This document shows, one piece after another, positions 24,720-34,415 of a stretch of 64,000 nt of DNA. The number at the start of each line of letters is the position of its first letter. Position 1 is the first letter of the stretch. The translations under genes were made by a program, and so were the position numbers. A model generated the notes under the pieces. It made no database searches. It was not told the origin of the DNA and saw nothing but the letters and a program-made list of their open reading frames with translations. The stretch comes from Streptomyces sp. NBC_00820 (GTDB lineage: Bacteria > Actinomycetota > Actinomycetes > Streptomycetales > Streptomycetaceae): assembly GCF_036347055.1 (NCBI RefSeq), contig NZ_CP108882.1:6932001-6996000 (forward strand). Direction: 5' to 3'.

Positions 24720-25531
24720 TCAGGGTTTCACGGCCACCGCGCCGAACTGCGGCACCACCACGGCCGAGTCGGACGCGGGCCGCCACCGCGAGCACGGCAC
24801 GAGCCCCGGCTCGACCAGGTCCAGACCGTCGAGGAACCCGGCGACCTCGGCGCGTGAGCGGGCGGTGATCGGTGGGGTGGCGTGGGCGTTCCAGAAGTCC
24901 ATCGCCGCGATGTTGCCCTCGCCGCCGACGTCGGCGTCGGAGGTCGGGTGGCTGAGCACCAGGAAGCTGCCGGAGGGCACTCCTTCATGAGCCGGCGCAC
25001 GACGTCCCGGGCCTCGTCCGCGTCGAGGACGAAGTTGAGGATGCCGAGCATCATCACCGCGACCGGCCGCCCCAGGTCGAGCGTCCCGGCGGCGCGTGCG
25101 ACGACCGTGTCCGGGTCGCGCGCGTCGGCGTCGACGAAGGCCGTGGCCCCCTCGGCGGTACCGGTGAGCAGCGAACGGGCGTGCGCCGGCACGGCCGGGT
25201 CGTTGTCGACGTACACGATCCGTGACTCGGGCGCCACGGCCTGGGCGACCTCGTGGGTGTTGCCGCCCGTCGGCAGCCCGGTGCCCACGTCGAGGAACTG
25301 CCGTATCCCGCGCTCGGCGGCCAGGAAGCGCACCGCGCGCGCCAGGAAGCCGCGGTCCGCGCGGGCCACGGCGCGGATCACCGGGAACATCCCGGCCACG
25401 TGTTCGCCGACCCGCCGGTCCACCTCGTAGTGGTCCTCGCCGCCGATCCAGTAGTTCCAGACCCGCGCATTGTGCGCCACGGAGGTGTCCGGCCGCACCG
25501 GGCCCGCCACCGGGGAGTGGCTGTCGCTCAC
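24720..25531 (-). pseudogene. SAM-dependent methyltransferase (DUF574/PF04672), frameshifted
   Basis: The first 180 or so codons encode the family N-terminus (NARVWNYWIGGEDHYEVDR, FLDVGTGLP, VYVDNDPAV, DLGRPVAVMMLGIL). The remainder (GSFLVLSHPTSDAD ... VVPQFGAVAVKP) is in another frame. The break is close to 24980, where GAGTGCCC appears instead of an expected GAGGTGCCC; one missing base explains it. The start would be a GTG. A full-length paralogue lies about 1.9 kb further right. The break is either a true inactivation or a sequencing error. These methyltransferases are abundant in Streptomyces and their substrates are mostly unknown. Confidence 0.82.
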
Positions 25532-25723
25532 GTCGCCGCCTTTCTCGCGGGCCCACCTGGGCGCGTCCGCCGACATTGTGCCGCCCGCCCGGTCGCGCTG
25601 TCCCGGGAAACGCGCGGCGTGACGGCCGGACGACCCTCCGTACCGGCGTGCGAGGCGGCGGAGGCCATGAGGAACACTGGTCGGTGTTCGCGTGTTGTAC
25701 CCCGCCCCGACCGGAAGCAGGAC

Positions 25724-26584
25724 ATGTCCGTCACGCCCGCCCCCCTCCTCGACGCCACCGACCTGCCGCCCGGCCCCGCCGACATCCGGCTGGTCGTCAC
25801 CGACATGGACGGCACCCTGCTGGACGACGACAAGCGCGTACCCGAGGGTCTGTGGCCGATGCTCGCCGAACTGCGCCGGCGCGGGGTGCTCTTCAGCCCC
25901 GCGAGCGGCCGCCAGTACGCCACGCTGGCCCGGGAGTTCGCGGACGTCGCCGAGGGCATGGCGTTCATCGCGGAGAACGGCACCTACGTGGTCCGCGACG
26001 GCGTGGAGCTCAGCTCCGACCCGCTGGAGCGGTCCGTCGCCGCGCGGGTCGCCCGGACGGTACGCCGGCTCGTCGCGGACGGTGTCGACGCCGGAGCCGT
26101 CGTCTGCGGCAAGCGGTCCGCCTACGTCGAGCGGACCGACGAGGCGTTCCTGGCCGAGGTGCGCAAGTACTACGTCGAACACCGCGTGGTCGAGGACGTC
26201 ACCGCCGTCGACGACGACGTCATCAAGGTCGCGCTGTTCGACTTCGGCTCCGCCGAACACACCACCGCCCCCGCGCTGGAGGAGTTCCGGGCCACCCACC
26301 AGGTCGTGGTCTCCGGCGAGCACTGGGTCGACGTCATGAACCGCACCGCCAACAAGGGTGCCGCCCTGCGCGGACTCCAGCGCGAACTCGGCATCACACC
26401 CGCCCAGACCATGGTCTTCGGCGACTTCCTCAACGACCTGGAGATGCTGGACGCCGCCGACTGGTCCTTCGCCATGGCCAACGCCCACCCCGAGGTCGCC
26501 CGCCGGGCCCGCCACATCGCCCCGTCCAACAACGACAACGGAGTGCTGCGGACGATAGCCCGGGTCGTCGGCGTACCCCTGTAA
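25724..26584 (+). CDS. HAD-superfamily phosphatase, Cof type (IIB)
   Basis: This 286-residue phosphohydrolase has motif I DMDGTLLDDD (nucleophile and acid Asp near residue 27), motif II FSPASGRQ (Ser/Thr about 58), the Cof-type cap in the middle, motif III Lys in NRTANKGAALRGL (about 215) and motif IV FGDFLNDLEML (about 240). These enzymes dephosphorylate sugar phosphates, flavin nucleotides or PLP. The gene stands alone between two minus-strand methyltransferase genes, so its substrate is open. The start ATG follows a GGAAGCAGG ribosome site. Confidence 0.93.
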   Translation: MSVTPAPLLDATDLPPGPADIRLVVTDMDGTLLDDDKRVPEGLWPMLAELRRRGVLFSPASGRQYATLAREFADVAEGMAFIAENGTYVVRDGVELSSDPLERSVAARVARTVRRLVADGVDAGAVVCGKRSAYVERTDEAFLAEVRKYYVEHRVVEDVTAVDDDVIKVALFDFGSAEHTTAPALEEFRATHQVVVSGEHWVDVMNRTANKGAALRGLQRELGITPAQTMVFGDFLNDLEMLDAADWSFAMANAHPEVARRARHIAPSNNDNGVLRTIARVVGVPL

Positions 26585-26618
26585 CGGGCGCGTTCGGGAC
26601 TTCAGCGGTTCGGCACGT

Positions 26619-27419
26619 TCAGGACTTCAGTGCGACCCCGCCGTACAGCGAGACCGGCCCGTCGTACGCCGGCCCGCCCTCGGGCCGCCAGTCGGCCACC
26701 GACACGATGCCCGGCTCGACGAGGCCGAGTCCCTTGAAGAACATGCCCACTTCGGCGTGCGAGCGGGCCACCAGGGTCACCCCGCCCGCCGCGTAGGCGG
26801 CGATGCCCCGCCGGACGTTCTCCGGTTCGAAGTCGGCCGTCATCATGGACAGCACCAGGGCGCTGCCCGGCGCCAGCGCGTCGACAAGGGTCGCCACCAG
26901 TTCGCGGGCGCCGTCCTCGTCCGCGACGAAGTGCAGCAGGGCGATGAGGGAGAGGGCGACGGGTCGGCCGAAGTCCAGGACGGCGGAAGCCTGTTCGAGG
27001 ATGTTCTTCGGGTCGCGCGCGTCGGCCTGCACGTACTCGGTCACGCCCTCGGGCGTACCGCGCAGCAGCGCGCCGGCGTGGGCCAGCACGATCGGGTCGT
27101 TGTCGACGTACACCACGCGGGTGTCCGGGGCGACGGACTGGGTGATCTGGTGCAGGTTGGGCTCGGTCGGTATGCCCGTGCCGATGTCGAGGAACTGGCG
27201 GATGCCCGTCTCCTCGGCCAGCACCCGCGTGGCCCGGCGCATGAACGCGCGGTTGGCGCGGGCGGCCTTCGGGGCGCCCCCGTCGATGGCCGTGATCTGC
27301 CGGGCGAGTTCCTCGTCGACGGGGTAGTTGTCCTTGCCGCCGAGGAACCAGTCGTAGACCCTGGCCGGATGTGGCCGGGTGGTGTCGATCTCCTGGACGT
27401 CCGGTCCCGTGCCCGTCAC
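26619..27419 (-). CDS. SAM-dependent methyltransferase (DUF574/PF04672)
   Basis: This protein of about 266 residues is the intact paralogue of the frameshifted gene at 24720. It carries the family's opening motif (HPARVYDWFLGGKDNYPVDEELA), the SAM-binding loop FLDIGTGIPT, the acidic VVYVDNDPIVLAHA, and an aromatic C-terminal half (SHAEVGMFFKGLGLVEPGIVSVADWRP). The GTG start is supported by a GGAGGAG site seven bases upstream. No substrate can be assigned. The two paralogues bracket a HAD phosphatase, which may reflect tandem duplication. Confidence 0.88.
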   Translation of the reverse strand: MTGTGPDVQEIDTTRPHPARVYDWFLGGKDNYPVDEELARQITAIDGGAPKAARANRAFMRRATRVLAEETGIRQFLDIGTGIPTEPNLHQITQSVAPDTRVVYVDNDPIVLAHAGALLRGTPEGVTEYVQADARDPKNILEQASAVLDFGRPVALSLIALLHFVADEDGARELVATLVDALAPGSALVLSMMTADFEPENVRRGIAAYAAGGVTLVARSHAEVGMFFKGLGLVEPGIVSVADWRPEGGPAYDGPVSLYGGVALKS

Positions 27420-27572
27420 GTGCCACTCCTCCGCTCGGCGGGTCCCGGCGCTCACCCGGGGCGTGCGAGCAGTCTGACATGGTCAAGTGGCCCGGCGCAG
27501 GGGGAATTCGGACGTCAGTCCGAACGGTTTGCTCTTCAACTCGGCTGCCCGCGAACTTGGTTGGGTGACGCC

Positions 27573-27668
27573 GTCGAGCCGTCGAGCCGTCGAGCCGTCG
27601 AGCCGTCGAGCCGTCGAGCCGTCGAGCCGTCGAGCCGTCGAGCCGTCGAGCCGTCGAGCCGTCGAGCC
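27573..27668. repeat. Octanucleotide tandem repeat GTCGAGCC, 12 copies
   Basis: Twelve perfect head-to-tail copies of GTCGAGCC fill a third of the 299-base gap between the methyltransferase start and the lipase stop. They are followed by degenerate GTCAGCGGTGCGCG repeats (27672-27722). The eight-base unit would shift any frame read through it, but no gene appears to cross it. Confidence 0.97.
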
Positions 27669-27718
27669 GTCGGTCAGCGGTGCGCGGATCAGCGGTGTGT
27701 GGGTCAGCGGTGCGCGGG

Positions 27719-28537
27719 TCAGCGGGGGAGTACCTCGTCGAGGAAGCGCGTCACGTCCGCGAACACCTCCGCCCGGTTGGTCTCGTTGAACACCTCGTGC
27801 CGTGCCCCGGCGTAGATCCGCTCGGTCGCCCGGCCGTCGCTCAGCCGCTCCACCCCCACCCGGCTGCCGGGCAGCGGCACCAGCCGGTCGTCGTCCCCGT
27901 GCAGCCACAGCAGCGGCAGCGGGCCGATGTCACCGCCCTCCGCGACCGTCTCCAGGGTCCGCACGAACGCCTGGAGCGTCGGCCGCTTCATCGGGCCGTG
28001 CCAGACCAGCGGGTCGGCGGCGTAGGCGGCGCCCACGGCGGGGTCGCGGGAGAGCGCGGCGGGGCTGATGGGGGTGTCCGGGATCTCGTCGAGGGCGAGC
28101 AGCCGCCCGGGCAGCTTCCACGCGCCGATCACCGGACCGGACAGGATCAGCGCGCTCACCTCGTCGCCGTACCGCTGCGCGTACCGGGCCGCGATCAGGC
28201 CGCCCATGGAGTGGCCGAGCACGACGAGCGGCAGACCGGGATGCGCGGCGCGAGCCGGCCCGGCCACGCGGTGCAGGTCGGTGACGACGTCCTCGAAGTC
28301 CTCGATCAGCACCCGCTCACCGGCCGACCTGCCGTGGCCGACGTGGTCCGGCGCGTACACGGCCGCGCCGTGGCCGGTGAGGACGTCCGCCAGTTCGCCG
28401 TACCGGCCCGCGTGCTCGCCGTAGCCGTGCGCCACCAGCACGAGCAGGCGCGGAGCCGGGTGCGGCCACTCGTGCACGGCCAGCGCCCCCCGGGTGCCGG
28501 CCAGGGGGTGCTCACGGACGCGGGGCGTGTGGGGCAT
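27719..28537 (-). CDS. Alpha/beta hydrolase, monoacylglycerol-lipase-like
   Basis: This 272-residue serine hydrolase (Hydrolase_4 group) has the oxyanion strand LVLVAHGYGEHAGRY, the nucleophile elbow GHSMGGLIAARYA (Ser about 115), the acid in LWLHGDDDRLVP, and the catalytic His in YAGARHEVFNE. No signal peptide is present, so it acts in the cytoplasm, probably on acylglycerols or lysophospholipids. It is divergent from a thiolase/acyl-CoA ligase operon whose promoter carries a palindromic operator. Shared regulation of lipid turnover is plausible. Confidence 0.92.
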   Translation of the reverse strand: MPHTPRVREHPLAGTRGALAVHEWPHPAPRLLVLVAHGYGEHAGRYGELADVLTGHGAAVYAPDHVGHGRSAGERVLIEDFEDVVTDLHRVAGPARAAHPGLPLVVLGHSMGGLIAARYAQRYGDEVSALILSGPVIGAWKLPGRLLALDEIPDTPISPAALSRDPAVGAAYAADPLVWHGPMKRPTLQAFVRTLETVAEGGDIGPLPLLWLHGDDDRLVPLPGSRVGVERLSDGRATERIYAGARHEVFNETNRAEVFADVTRFLDEVLPR

Positions 28538-28599
28538 GTCTCCTCCGGCTGCCTGGGTGAAGCTCCGGGGAGATCTTCCCAGGCGGTCGGTGCGCGGTC

Positions 28600-28623
28600 T
28601 ATAGTCAAAAACTAGCAGTGCTA
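28600..28623 (+). promoter_or_regulatory. Promoter with TAGCA-G-TGCTA operator upstream of thiolase
   Basis: A good -10 hexamer TATAGT (28600) is followed by the palindrome TAGCAGTGCTA (28613-28623) in an AT-rich patch. The operator would overlap the transcription start, as expected for a TetR-type repressor of fatty-acid genes. The regulator is not in this neighbourhood. Confidence 0.6.
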
Positions 28624-28695
28624 ATTAAGAGGTACCGCCACCACACACGTCAGGTACGTGCTGATCCACAGCGTCGTCGGTCAGGAGTCCAAGTC

Positions 28696-29883
<1,188 letters not shown>

Positions 29884-29893
29884 GCCGTAGGCC

Positions 29894-29954
29894 GTGTCCG
29901 CGACGTCCCGCCCGGCCCGCGACCCGCGGGCGGACGACGTCACTTCGCGGACAC
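29894..29954 (+). promoter_or_regulatory. Long inverted repeat between thiolase and acyl-CoA ligase genes
   Basis: Outer arms GTGTCCGCG (29894) and CGCGGACAC (29946) enclose inner, nearly complementary arms (GACGTCCCGCCCG and CGGGCGG-ACGACGTC). The transcript would fold into a large stem, which may be an attenuator or a partial terminator separating expression of the two genes. Confidence 0.5.
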
Positions 29955-30051
29955 GACCCGGCCACGAGCCGACCGGGGCTCCCGCACGGGGAGCCGGCAG
30001 GTCCGGCAGCAACACGAGCAGCAAGGCAAGCAAGGAACGGAGCACCACCCC

Positions 30052-31560
30052 ATGGCAACCCTGTCCGTCGCCGCCATCCTCGCCGAGAACGCCCGGCGCC
30101 GCCCCGACAAGACGGCACTCGTCGAAGGCGAACTGCGGCTGTCCTTCGGGGAGGTGTGGCGGCGCTCCCTCGCCCAGGCCGGAGCGCTCGCCGGACTCGG
30201 CGTACGGCCGGGGGACCGGGTCGCCCTGATGGCTCCCAACACCGCCGAATTCCCCGTCGCCTACTACGCGATCACGGCGGCGGGCGGCGTCGTCGTCCCC
30301 GTCCACCTGCTGCTGTCCGCGCGCGAGGTGGAACACGTCCTGAAGGACAGCGGCGCCACGCTGCTCCTCGTGCACCCCGCCCAGGCGGAGACCGGCCGCG
30401 CCGCCGCCGACGCCCTCGGAGTCCGAGTGGTCGTACTGGACGAGGAGTTGGAGAAGCTCGCGGCCGACGCCGAGCCGCTGCCGTCGTACGAGACCCGGAA
30501 CGCCGACGACCCGGCGGTGGTCTTCTACACCAGCGGCACGACCGGCGTGCCCAAGGGCGCCGTGCTCAGCCACTTCAACATCGTGATGAACGCGACCGTC
30601 AACGCCTTCGACGCCAACGACATCCGCGCCGACGACATCGCGCTCGGCGCGCTGCCCCTCTTCCACGCCTTCGGCCAGACGGTGTCGCTCAACTCCACCT
30701 GGCGCGCGGGCGCCACACTCGTCCTGCTGCCCCGCTTCGACGCGGCCCGCGCGATCGAGCTGATGGTGAAGGAGGGCGTGAACACCTTCCAGGGCGTGCC
30801 GACCATGTTCGTCGCGCTGGCCGCGGCCGCCGAGTCCGCGGCGGCCCTGCCCGAACTGCGCGTCTGCGTCTCCGGCGGGGCCTCACTGCCGGTGGCCGTT
30901 CTGGAGCGGTTCGAGGCCGCGTTCGGGGCGCGGATCTACGAGGGCTACGGGCTGTCCGAGACCTCCCCGACCGCCACCGTCAACCAGCCCGTCTTCGGCA
31001 CCCGGGCCGGCACCATCGGCCACCCGCTGTGGGGCGTCGACGTCGAGATCGCCCGCGCGGACGCCGAGGACCGTGTCGAACTCCTGCCGCCCGGCGAGCT
31101 GGGCGAGGTCGTCATCCGCGGCCACAACGTCTTCTCCGGCTACCTCGGCCGCCCGGAGGCCACCGCAGAGGCCCTGGTCGACGGCTGGTTCCGCACCGGC
31201 GACCTCGGCGTCAAGGACGAGGACGGCTTCCTCAGGATCGTCGACCGCAAGAAGGACATCATCATCCGCGGCGGCTACAACGTGTACCCGCGGGAGATCG
31301 AGGAGATCCTGATGCGCCACCCCGGCGTCGCCCAGGTCGCCGTGATCGGCCTGCCCGACGAACTGCACGGCGAGGAGGTGTGCGCCGTCGTCGTACCCGC
31401 CCCGGGCACCGACCCCGACGCCGCCGGGATCACCGAGTGGTCCAAGGAACACCTGGGCAAGTACAAGTACCCGCGGCGCGTGGAGTTCACGGACGCCCTG
31501 CCGCTCGGGCCGAGCATGAAGGTGCTCAAGCGGGAACTCCGGACGCGGTACAGCGGCTGA
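30052..31560 (+). CDS. Acyl-CoA synthetase (AMP-forming), fatty-acid CoA ligase
   Basis: This 502-residue ANL-superfamily adenylating enzyme activates a carboxylic acid as acyl-AMP and then acyl-CoA. It has the P-loop FYTSGTTGVPKGA (about residue 160), the A5 motif YEGYGLSETSP (about 300), DGWFRTGDLG (about 380) and the hinge DRKKDIIIRGGYNVYPREIE (about 400). The catalytic Lys is in the final MKVLKREL segment. Its length fits medium/long-chain ligases. It follows the thiolase gene, supporting a fatty-acid catabolic role. Confidence 0.94.
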   Translation: MATLSVAAILAENARRRPDKTALVEGELRLSFGEVWRRSLAQAGALAGLGVRPGDRVALMAPNTAEFPVAYYAITAAGGVVVPVHLLLSAREVEHVLKDSGATLLLVHPAQAETGRAAADALGVRVVVLDEELEKLAADAEPLPSYETRNADDPAVVFYTSGTTGVPKGAVLSHFNIVMNATVNAFDANDIRADDIALGALPLFHAFGQTVSLNSTWRAGATLVLLPRFDAARAIELMVKEGVNTFQGVPTMFVALAAAAESAAALPELRVCVSGGASLPVAVLERFEAAFGARIYEGYGLSETSPTATVNQPVFGTRAGTIGHPLWGVDVEIARADAEDRVELLPPGELGEVVIRGHNVFSGYLGRPEATAEALVDGWFRTGDLGVKDEDGFLRIVDRKKDIIIRGGYNVYPREIEEILMRHPGVAQVAVIGLPDELHGEEVCAVVVPAPGTDPDAAGITEWSKEHLGKYKYPRRVEFTDALPLGPSMKVLKRELRTRYSG

Positions 31561-31589
31561 CGCGGGCGCGCGCCCGCGATCGCACCGGG

Positions 31590-31770
31590 TCGGCCCCGGA
31601 TCGCTTCGCGTCGCACCGGGGCGGCCCTGAATCGCACCGGATGGACTCCGGACGGCTCAAGGTCGGCCCCGGATCGATTTCGGACGGCTCGAGATCGGCC
31701 TCGGATCGACCCCGGATCAGCCCCGGACCGCTTCGGATCGACCCGGATCGCTTCGAATCGCGGGACAGCG
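31590..31770. repeat. Degenerate CGGATCG-rich repeat region
   Basis: The 250-base gap before the TauE gene is filled with imperfect units containing CGGATCG, CGAATCG or CGGACGG every 10-20 bases (for example GGCCCCGGATCG and GACCCGGATCG). No gene, terminator or operator is obvious. It looks like decayed tandem repeats. Confidence 0.6.
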
Positions 31771-31811
31771 CTTACCAGGCCCGGATGTGTGCACATAGCA
31801 TCGGTCTCCGC

Positions 31812-32585
31812 ATGAACACGATGACGCTCTGGCACATATCCGGCTGGGAGTTCGCCGCCCTCGCCCTCGCAGCCCTTCTCGTGGGCTTCTCCAAGACCGC
31901 CGTCAGCGGGGCCAACACGGTCAGCCTCGCCGTCTTCGCGGCCGTCCTGCCCGCCCGCGCCTCCACCGGCGTGCTGTTGCCCCTGCTGATCGCCGGCGAC
32001 GTACTCGCCGTCCTCACCTACCGGCGGCACGCCCACTGGCCCACGCTGTGGCGGCTGTTCCCGGCGGTGGCGGTCGGCGTGGTGACCGGCACCCTCTTCC
32101 TCGTCTGGGCCGACGACGGGATCGTACGGACCTCGATCGGCGCGATCCTGCTGCTGATGACCGGGGTCACGCTGTGGCGGCGGCGCCAGGCCGGGACGGA
32201 GGACGAGCCGGACGCCGTCACCGGCCGGGCGGGCCGCGTCAAGGCCGGCTCCTACGGCGTCCTCGGCGGGTTCACCACCATGGTCGCCAACGCGGGCGGC
32301 CCGGTGATGTCGATGTACCTCCTCTCGGCCGGCTTCCGGAAACTCGGCTTCCTCGGCACGTCCGCCTTCTTCTTCCTCATCGTGAACGTCGCCAAGGTCC
32401 CCTTCAGCGCCGGCCTCGGCCTGATCGACGGCCGCTCGCTGCTCCTCGACGCCGCGCTCGTGGTGTTCGTCGTACCCGGCGCGTTCGTCGGCAAGTGGGC
32501 CGTGAACAAGATCAACCAGCAGCTCTTCGACCGACTGGTGATCGCGGCGACGGTCGTGGGCGCGCTGGAGCTGCTGCTGAGCTAA
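31812..32585 (+). CDS. TauE/SafE-family sulfite/organosulfonate exporter
   Basis: This 257-residue integral membrane protein has about eight helices and the two-fold TauE/SafE pattern: ALLVGFSKTAVSGANTVSLAVFAAVLPARASTGVLLPLLIAGD in the first half and VLGGFTTMVANAGGPVMSMYLLSAGF in the second. Family members export sulfite, sulfoacetate or similar anions. The start ATG lies in CCGCATGAAC with no strong ribosome site. No sulfur-metabolism gene adjoins, so the physiological anion is unknown. Confidence 0.92.
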   Translation: MNTMTLWHISGWEFAALALAALLVGFSKTAVSGANTVSLAVFAAVLPARASTGVLLPLLIAGDVLAVLTYRRHAHWPTLWRLFPAVAVGVVTGTLFLVWADDGIVRTSIGAILLLMTGVTLWRRRQAGTEDEPDAVTGRAGRVKAGSYGVLGGFTTMVANAGGPVMSMYLLSAGFRKLGFLGTSAFFFLIVNVAKVPFSAGLGLIDGRSLLLDAALVVFVVPGAFVGKWAVNKINQQLFDRLVIAATVVGALELLLS

Positions 32586-32652
32586 GGGCCGCCTTCCGGG
32601 ACGCCCCGCGGACGGACCATGGCGCGACACCGCATCCCCTACCCTCACCCCC

Positions 32653-33399
32653 ATGTCCCCGCACGTCCTGATACTCGGCGGCACCACCGAGGCCCGGCGC
32701 CTCGCCACCGACCTCGCCGCCCGCCCCGGCGTCCGGGTCACCACCTCGCTCGCGGGCCGGGTCGCCCGGCCGGGCGCGCTGGACGGCGAGGTGCGCACGG
32801 GCGGCTTCGGCGGCGCGGAGGGGCTCGCCGAGTGGCTGCGCGCGCACCACGTGGACGCCCTGGTCGACGCCACCCATCCCTTCGCCGAGTCGATCACGGC
32901 GAACGCGGCCGCAGCGGCCAGGGCCACCGGAATCCCGGCGGTCGTGCTGCGCCGCCCCGGCTGGCAGCCGGGCCCCGACGACCTCTGGCACTCCGTCCCG
33001 TCCCTCGCCGTGGCCGCCGAGACCCTGCCTCGGCTCGGCCGCCGGGTGTTCCTCACCACCGGCCGCCTGGGCCTCGCGGCCTTCGCCCACCTGACGGACC
33101 GGCACTTCGTCATCCGCTGCGTGGAGCACCCCGACCCGCCACTGCCCCCGTGCACCCGAGTGGTCCTCGCCCGGGGCCCGTTCACCCTCGACGACGAGAG
33201 GGAGACGCTGCGCGTCCACCGCGTCGAGGTACTGGTCACCAAGGACAGCGGCGGCGCGGCGACCGCCCCGAAGCTGACGGCCGCCCGGGAACTCGGCCTC
33301 CCCGTCGTCGTCGTACGCCGCCCCGGCCTGCCACCCGGCGTCACCGCCGTACCGGACGTGCCGGCCGTACTGGACCGCCTGGGGTTCGGGACCCGGTGA
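32653..33399 (+). CDS. cobK: Cobalt-precorrin-6A reductase CobK/CbiJ
   Basis: This 248-residue NADPH-dependent enzyme reduces precorrin-6A to precorrin-6B in cobalamin synthesis. It starts with LILGGTTEARRLA, typical of the family, and carries VDALVDATHPFAESITANAA (about residue 75), VFLTTGRLGLAAFAH (about 130) and the C-terminal VLVTKDSGGAATAPKLTAARELGLPVVVVRRP. It converges with cobF, 32 bases apart. No cobalamin riboswitch was recognised upstream. The remaining cob genes lie outside the window. Confidence 0.95.
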   Translation: MSPHVLILGGTTEARRLATDLAARPGVRVTTSLAGRVARPGALDGEVRTGGFGGAEGLAEWLRAHHVDALVDATHPFAESITANAAAAARATGIPAVVLRRPGWQPGPDDLWHSVPSLAVAAETLPRLGRRVFLTTGRLGLAAFAHLTDRHFVIRCVEHPDPPLPPCTRVVLARGPFTLDDERETLRVHRVEVLVTKDSGGAATAPKLTAARELGLPVVVVRRPGLPPGVTAVPDVPAVLDRLGFGTR

Positions 33400-33431
33400 C
33401 CGCGTCTGCGGCGTGATCAGCCGGACAGGCC

Positions 33432-34205
33432 CTAACCCTTGTCCGGGTGCCGGCGCAGCAGATACGTGTCCATGATCCAGCCCTTGCGCTCGCGGGCCTC
33501 GGCCCGCAGCCGCTCGATGCGCGGAGCGGCCTCGGCGATCGGTCCGGATACGAGGATCTCGTCCGGGGTGCCCAGGTAGGCGCCCCAGTAGATGTCGATG
33601 TCCTCGCCGGCGTACTCCCGGAAGGCCTGGTGCGCGTCGAGCATGACGACGACGTCGTCCACACCCTCAGGGAAGCCCTCGGCGAGGCGCCGCCCGGTGG
33701 TGATCTGCACCGGGCGCGCCACCCGGTTCAGCCCCGTGCGGTGGCGGGCGACCAGGGTGGAGACGCTGCTGATGCCGGGTATCACGTCGTACGTGAAGTC
33801 CACGGCGCCGCCCTCCAGCACCTCCTCCAGGATGCCCAGCGTGCTGTCGTACAGCGAAGGGTCCCCCCAGACGAGGAACGCGCCGGTGCCGTCCTCGCCC
33901 AGCTCCTCGGCGATCAGCCGCTCGTAGATCCCGGCGCGGGCACGGCGCCAGTCCCCGACGGCCGGTGAGTACGCGTCCCCGCCCGCCTTCCGGTCCCGCT
34001 CCGGGTCCCGGACCGCCACGATCCGGTACGACCCCTCGGGCAGATGCGCGTCCAGGATGTCCCGGCGGAGCTGAGTCAGATCACTCTTCACCTCACCCTT
34101 GTCGAGCAGGAAGAACACGTCCGCGCCACGCAGCGCCCTGACCGCCTGCAGGGTCAGCTGGTCGGGGTCGCCCGCGCCGATACCGATGACATGAATCTTT
34201 CGCAC
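33432..34205 (-). CDS. cobF: Precorrin-6A synthase (deacetylating) CobF
   Basis: This SAM-dependent tetrapyrrole methylase of about 257 residues methylates C1 of precorrin-5 and removes its acetate, as in the aerobic cobalamin route. The fold's opening motif KIHVIGIGAGDPDQLTLQAVRAL, the loop GTGAFLVWGDPSLYDSTLG, and the CobF-specific FTYDVIPGISSVSTLVARH are clear. A GTG just before the first motif is used; an ATG six codons upstream (34223) is also possible. Presence of CobF shows the oxygen-dependent pathway, as expected in Streptomyces. Gene order with cobK is convergent. Confidence 0.94.
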   Translation of the reverse strand: MRKIHVIGIGAGDPDQLTLQAVRALRGADVFFLLDKGEVKSDLTQLRRDILDAHLPEGSYRIVAVRDPERDRKAGGDAYSPAVGDWRRARAGIYERLIAEELGEDGTGAFLVWGDPSLYDSTLGILEEVLEGGAVDFTYDVIPGISSVSTLVARHRTGLNRVARPVQITTGRRLAEGFPEGVDDVVVMLDAHQAFREYAGEDIDIYWGAYLGTPDEILVSGPIAEAAPRIERLRAEARERKGWIMDTYLLRRHPDKG

Positions 34206-34415
34206 ACCCCGAGTCTGCCCCATCCCACTGACAGAGCGTCCACCGCCTCCTCACGGCCCGCGACGACGGGGCCGGGGGCGCGGCAACAGGGGTTGGGCCG
34301 CGGGGACAAGGGCCCGGCCGCCAGGGCGTGAGCGATGGCGGCCGGGCCCTGGAGTGGGCCCTGGAGTGGGCCATGACGTGGGCCATGGCGTCATCAGTGG
34401 CGGCCGGCCGGGGCA

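Noticed and set aside
27573..27668. Octamer array considered as a CRISPR
   Set aside because: Units are 8 bp with no spacers between them.
32586..32652. Cobalamin riboswitch upstream of cobK
   Set aside because: The gap is too short and no B12-box was recognised.
34201..34245. A CTGTCAGTGGG box upstream of cobF resembling the DNA-damage promoter
   Set aside because: After six bases the expected TAGGGT reads CAGACT, so the -10 part is missing.
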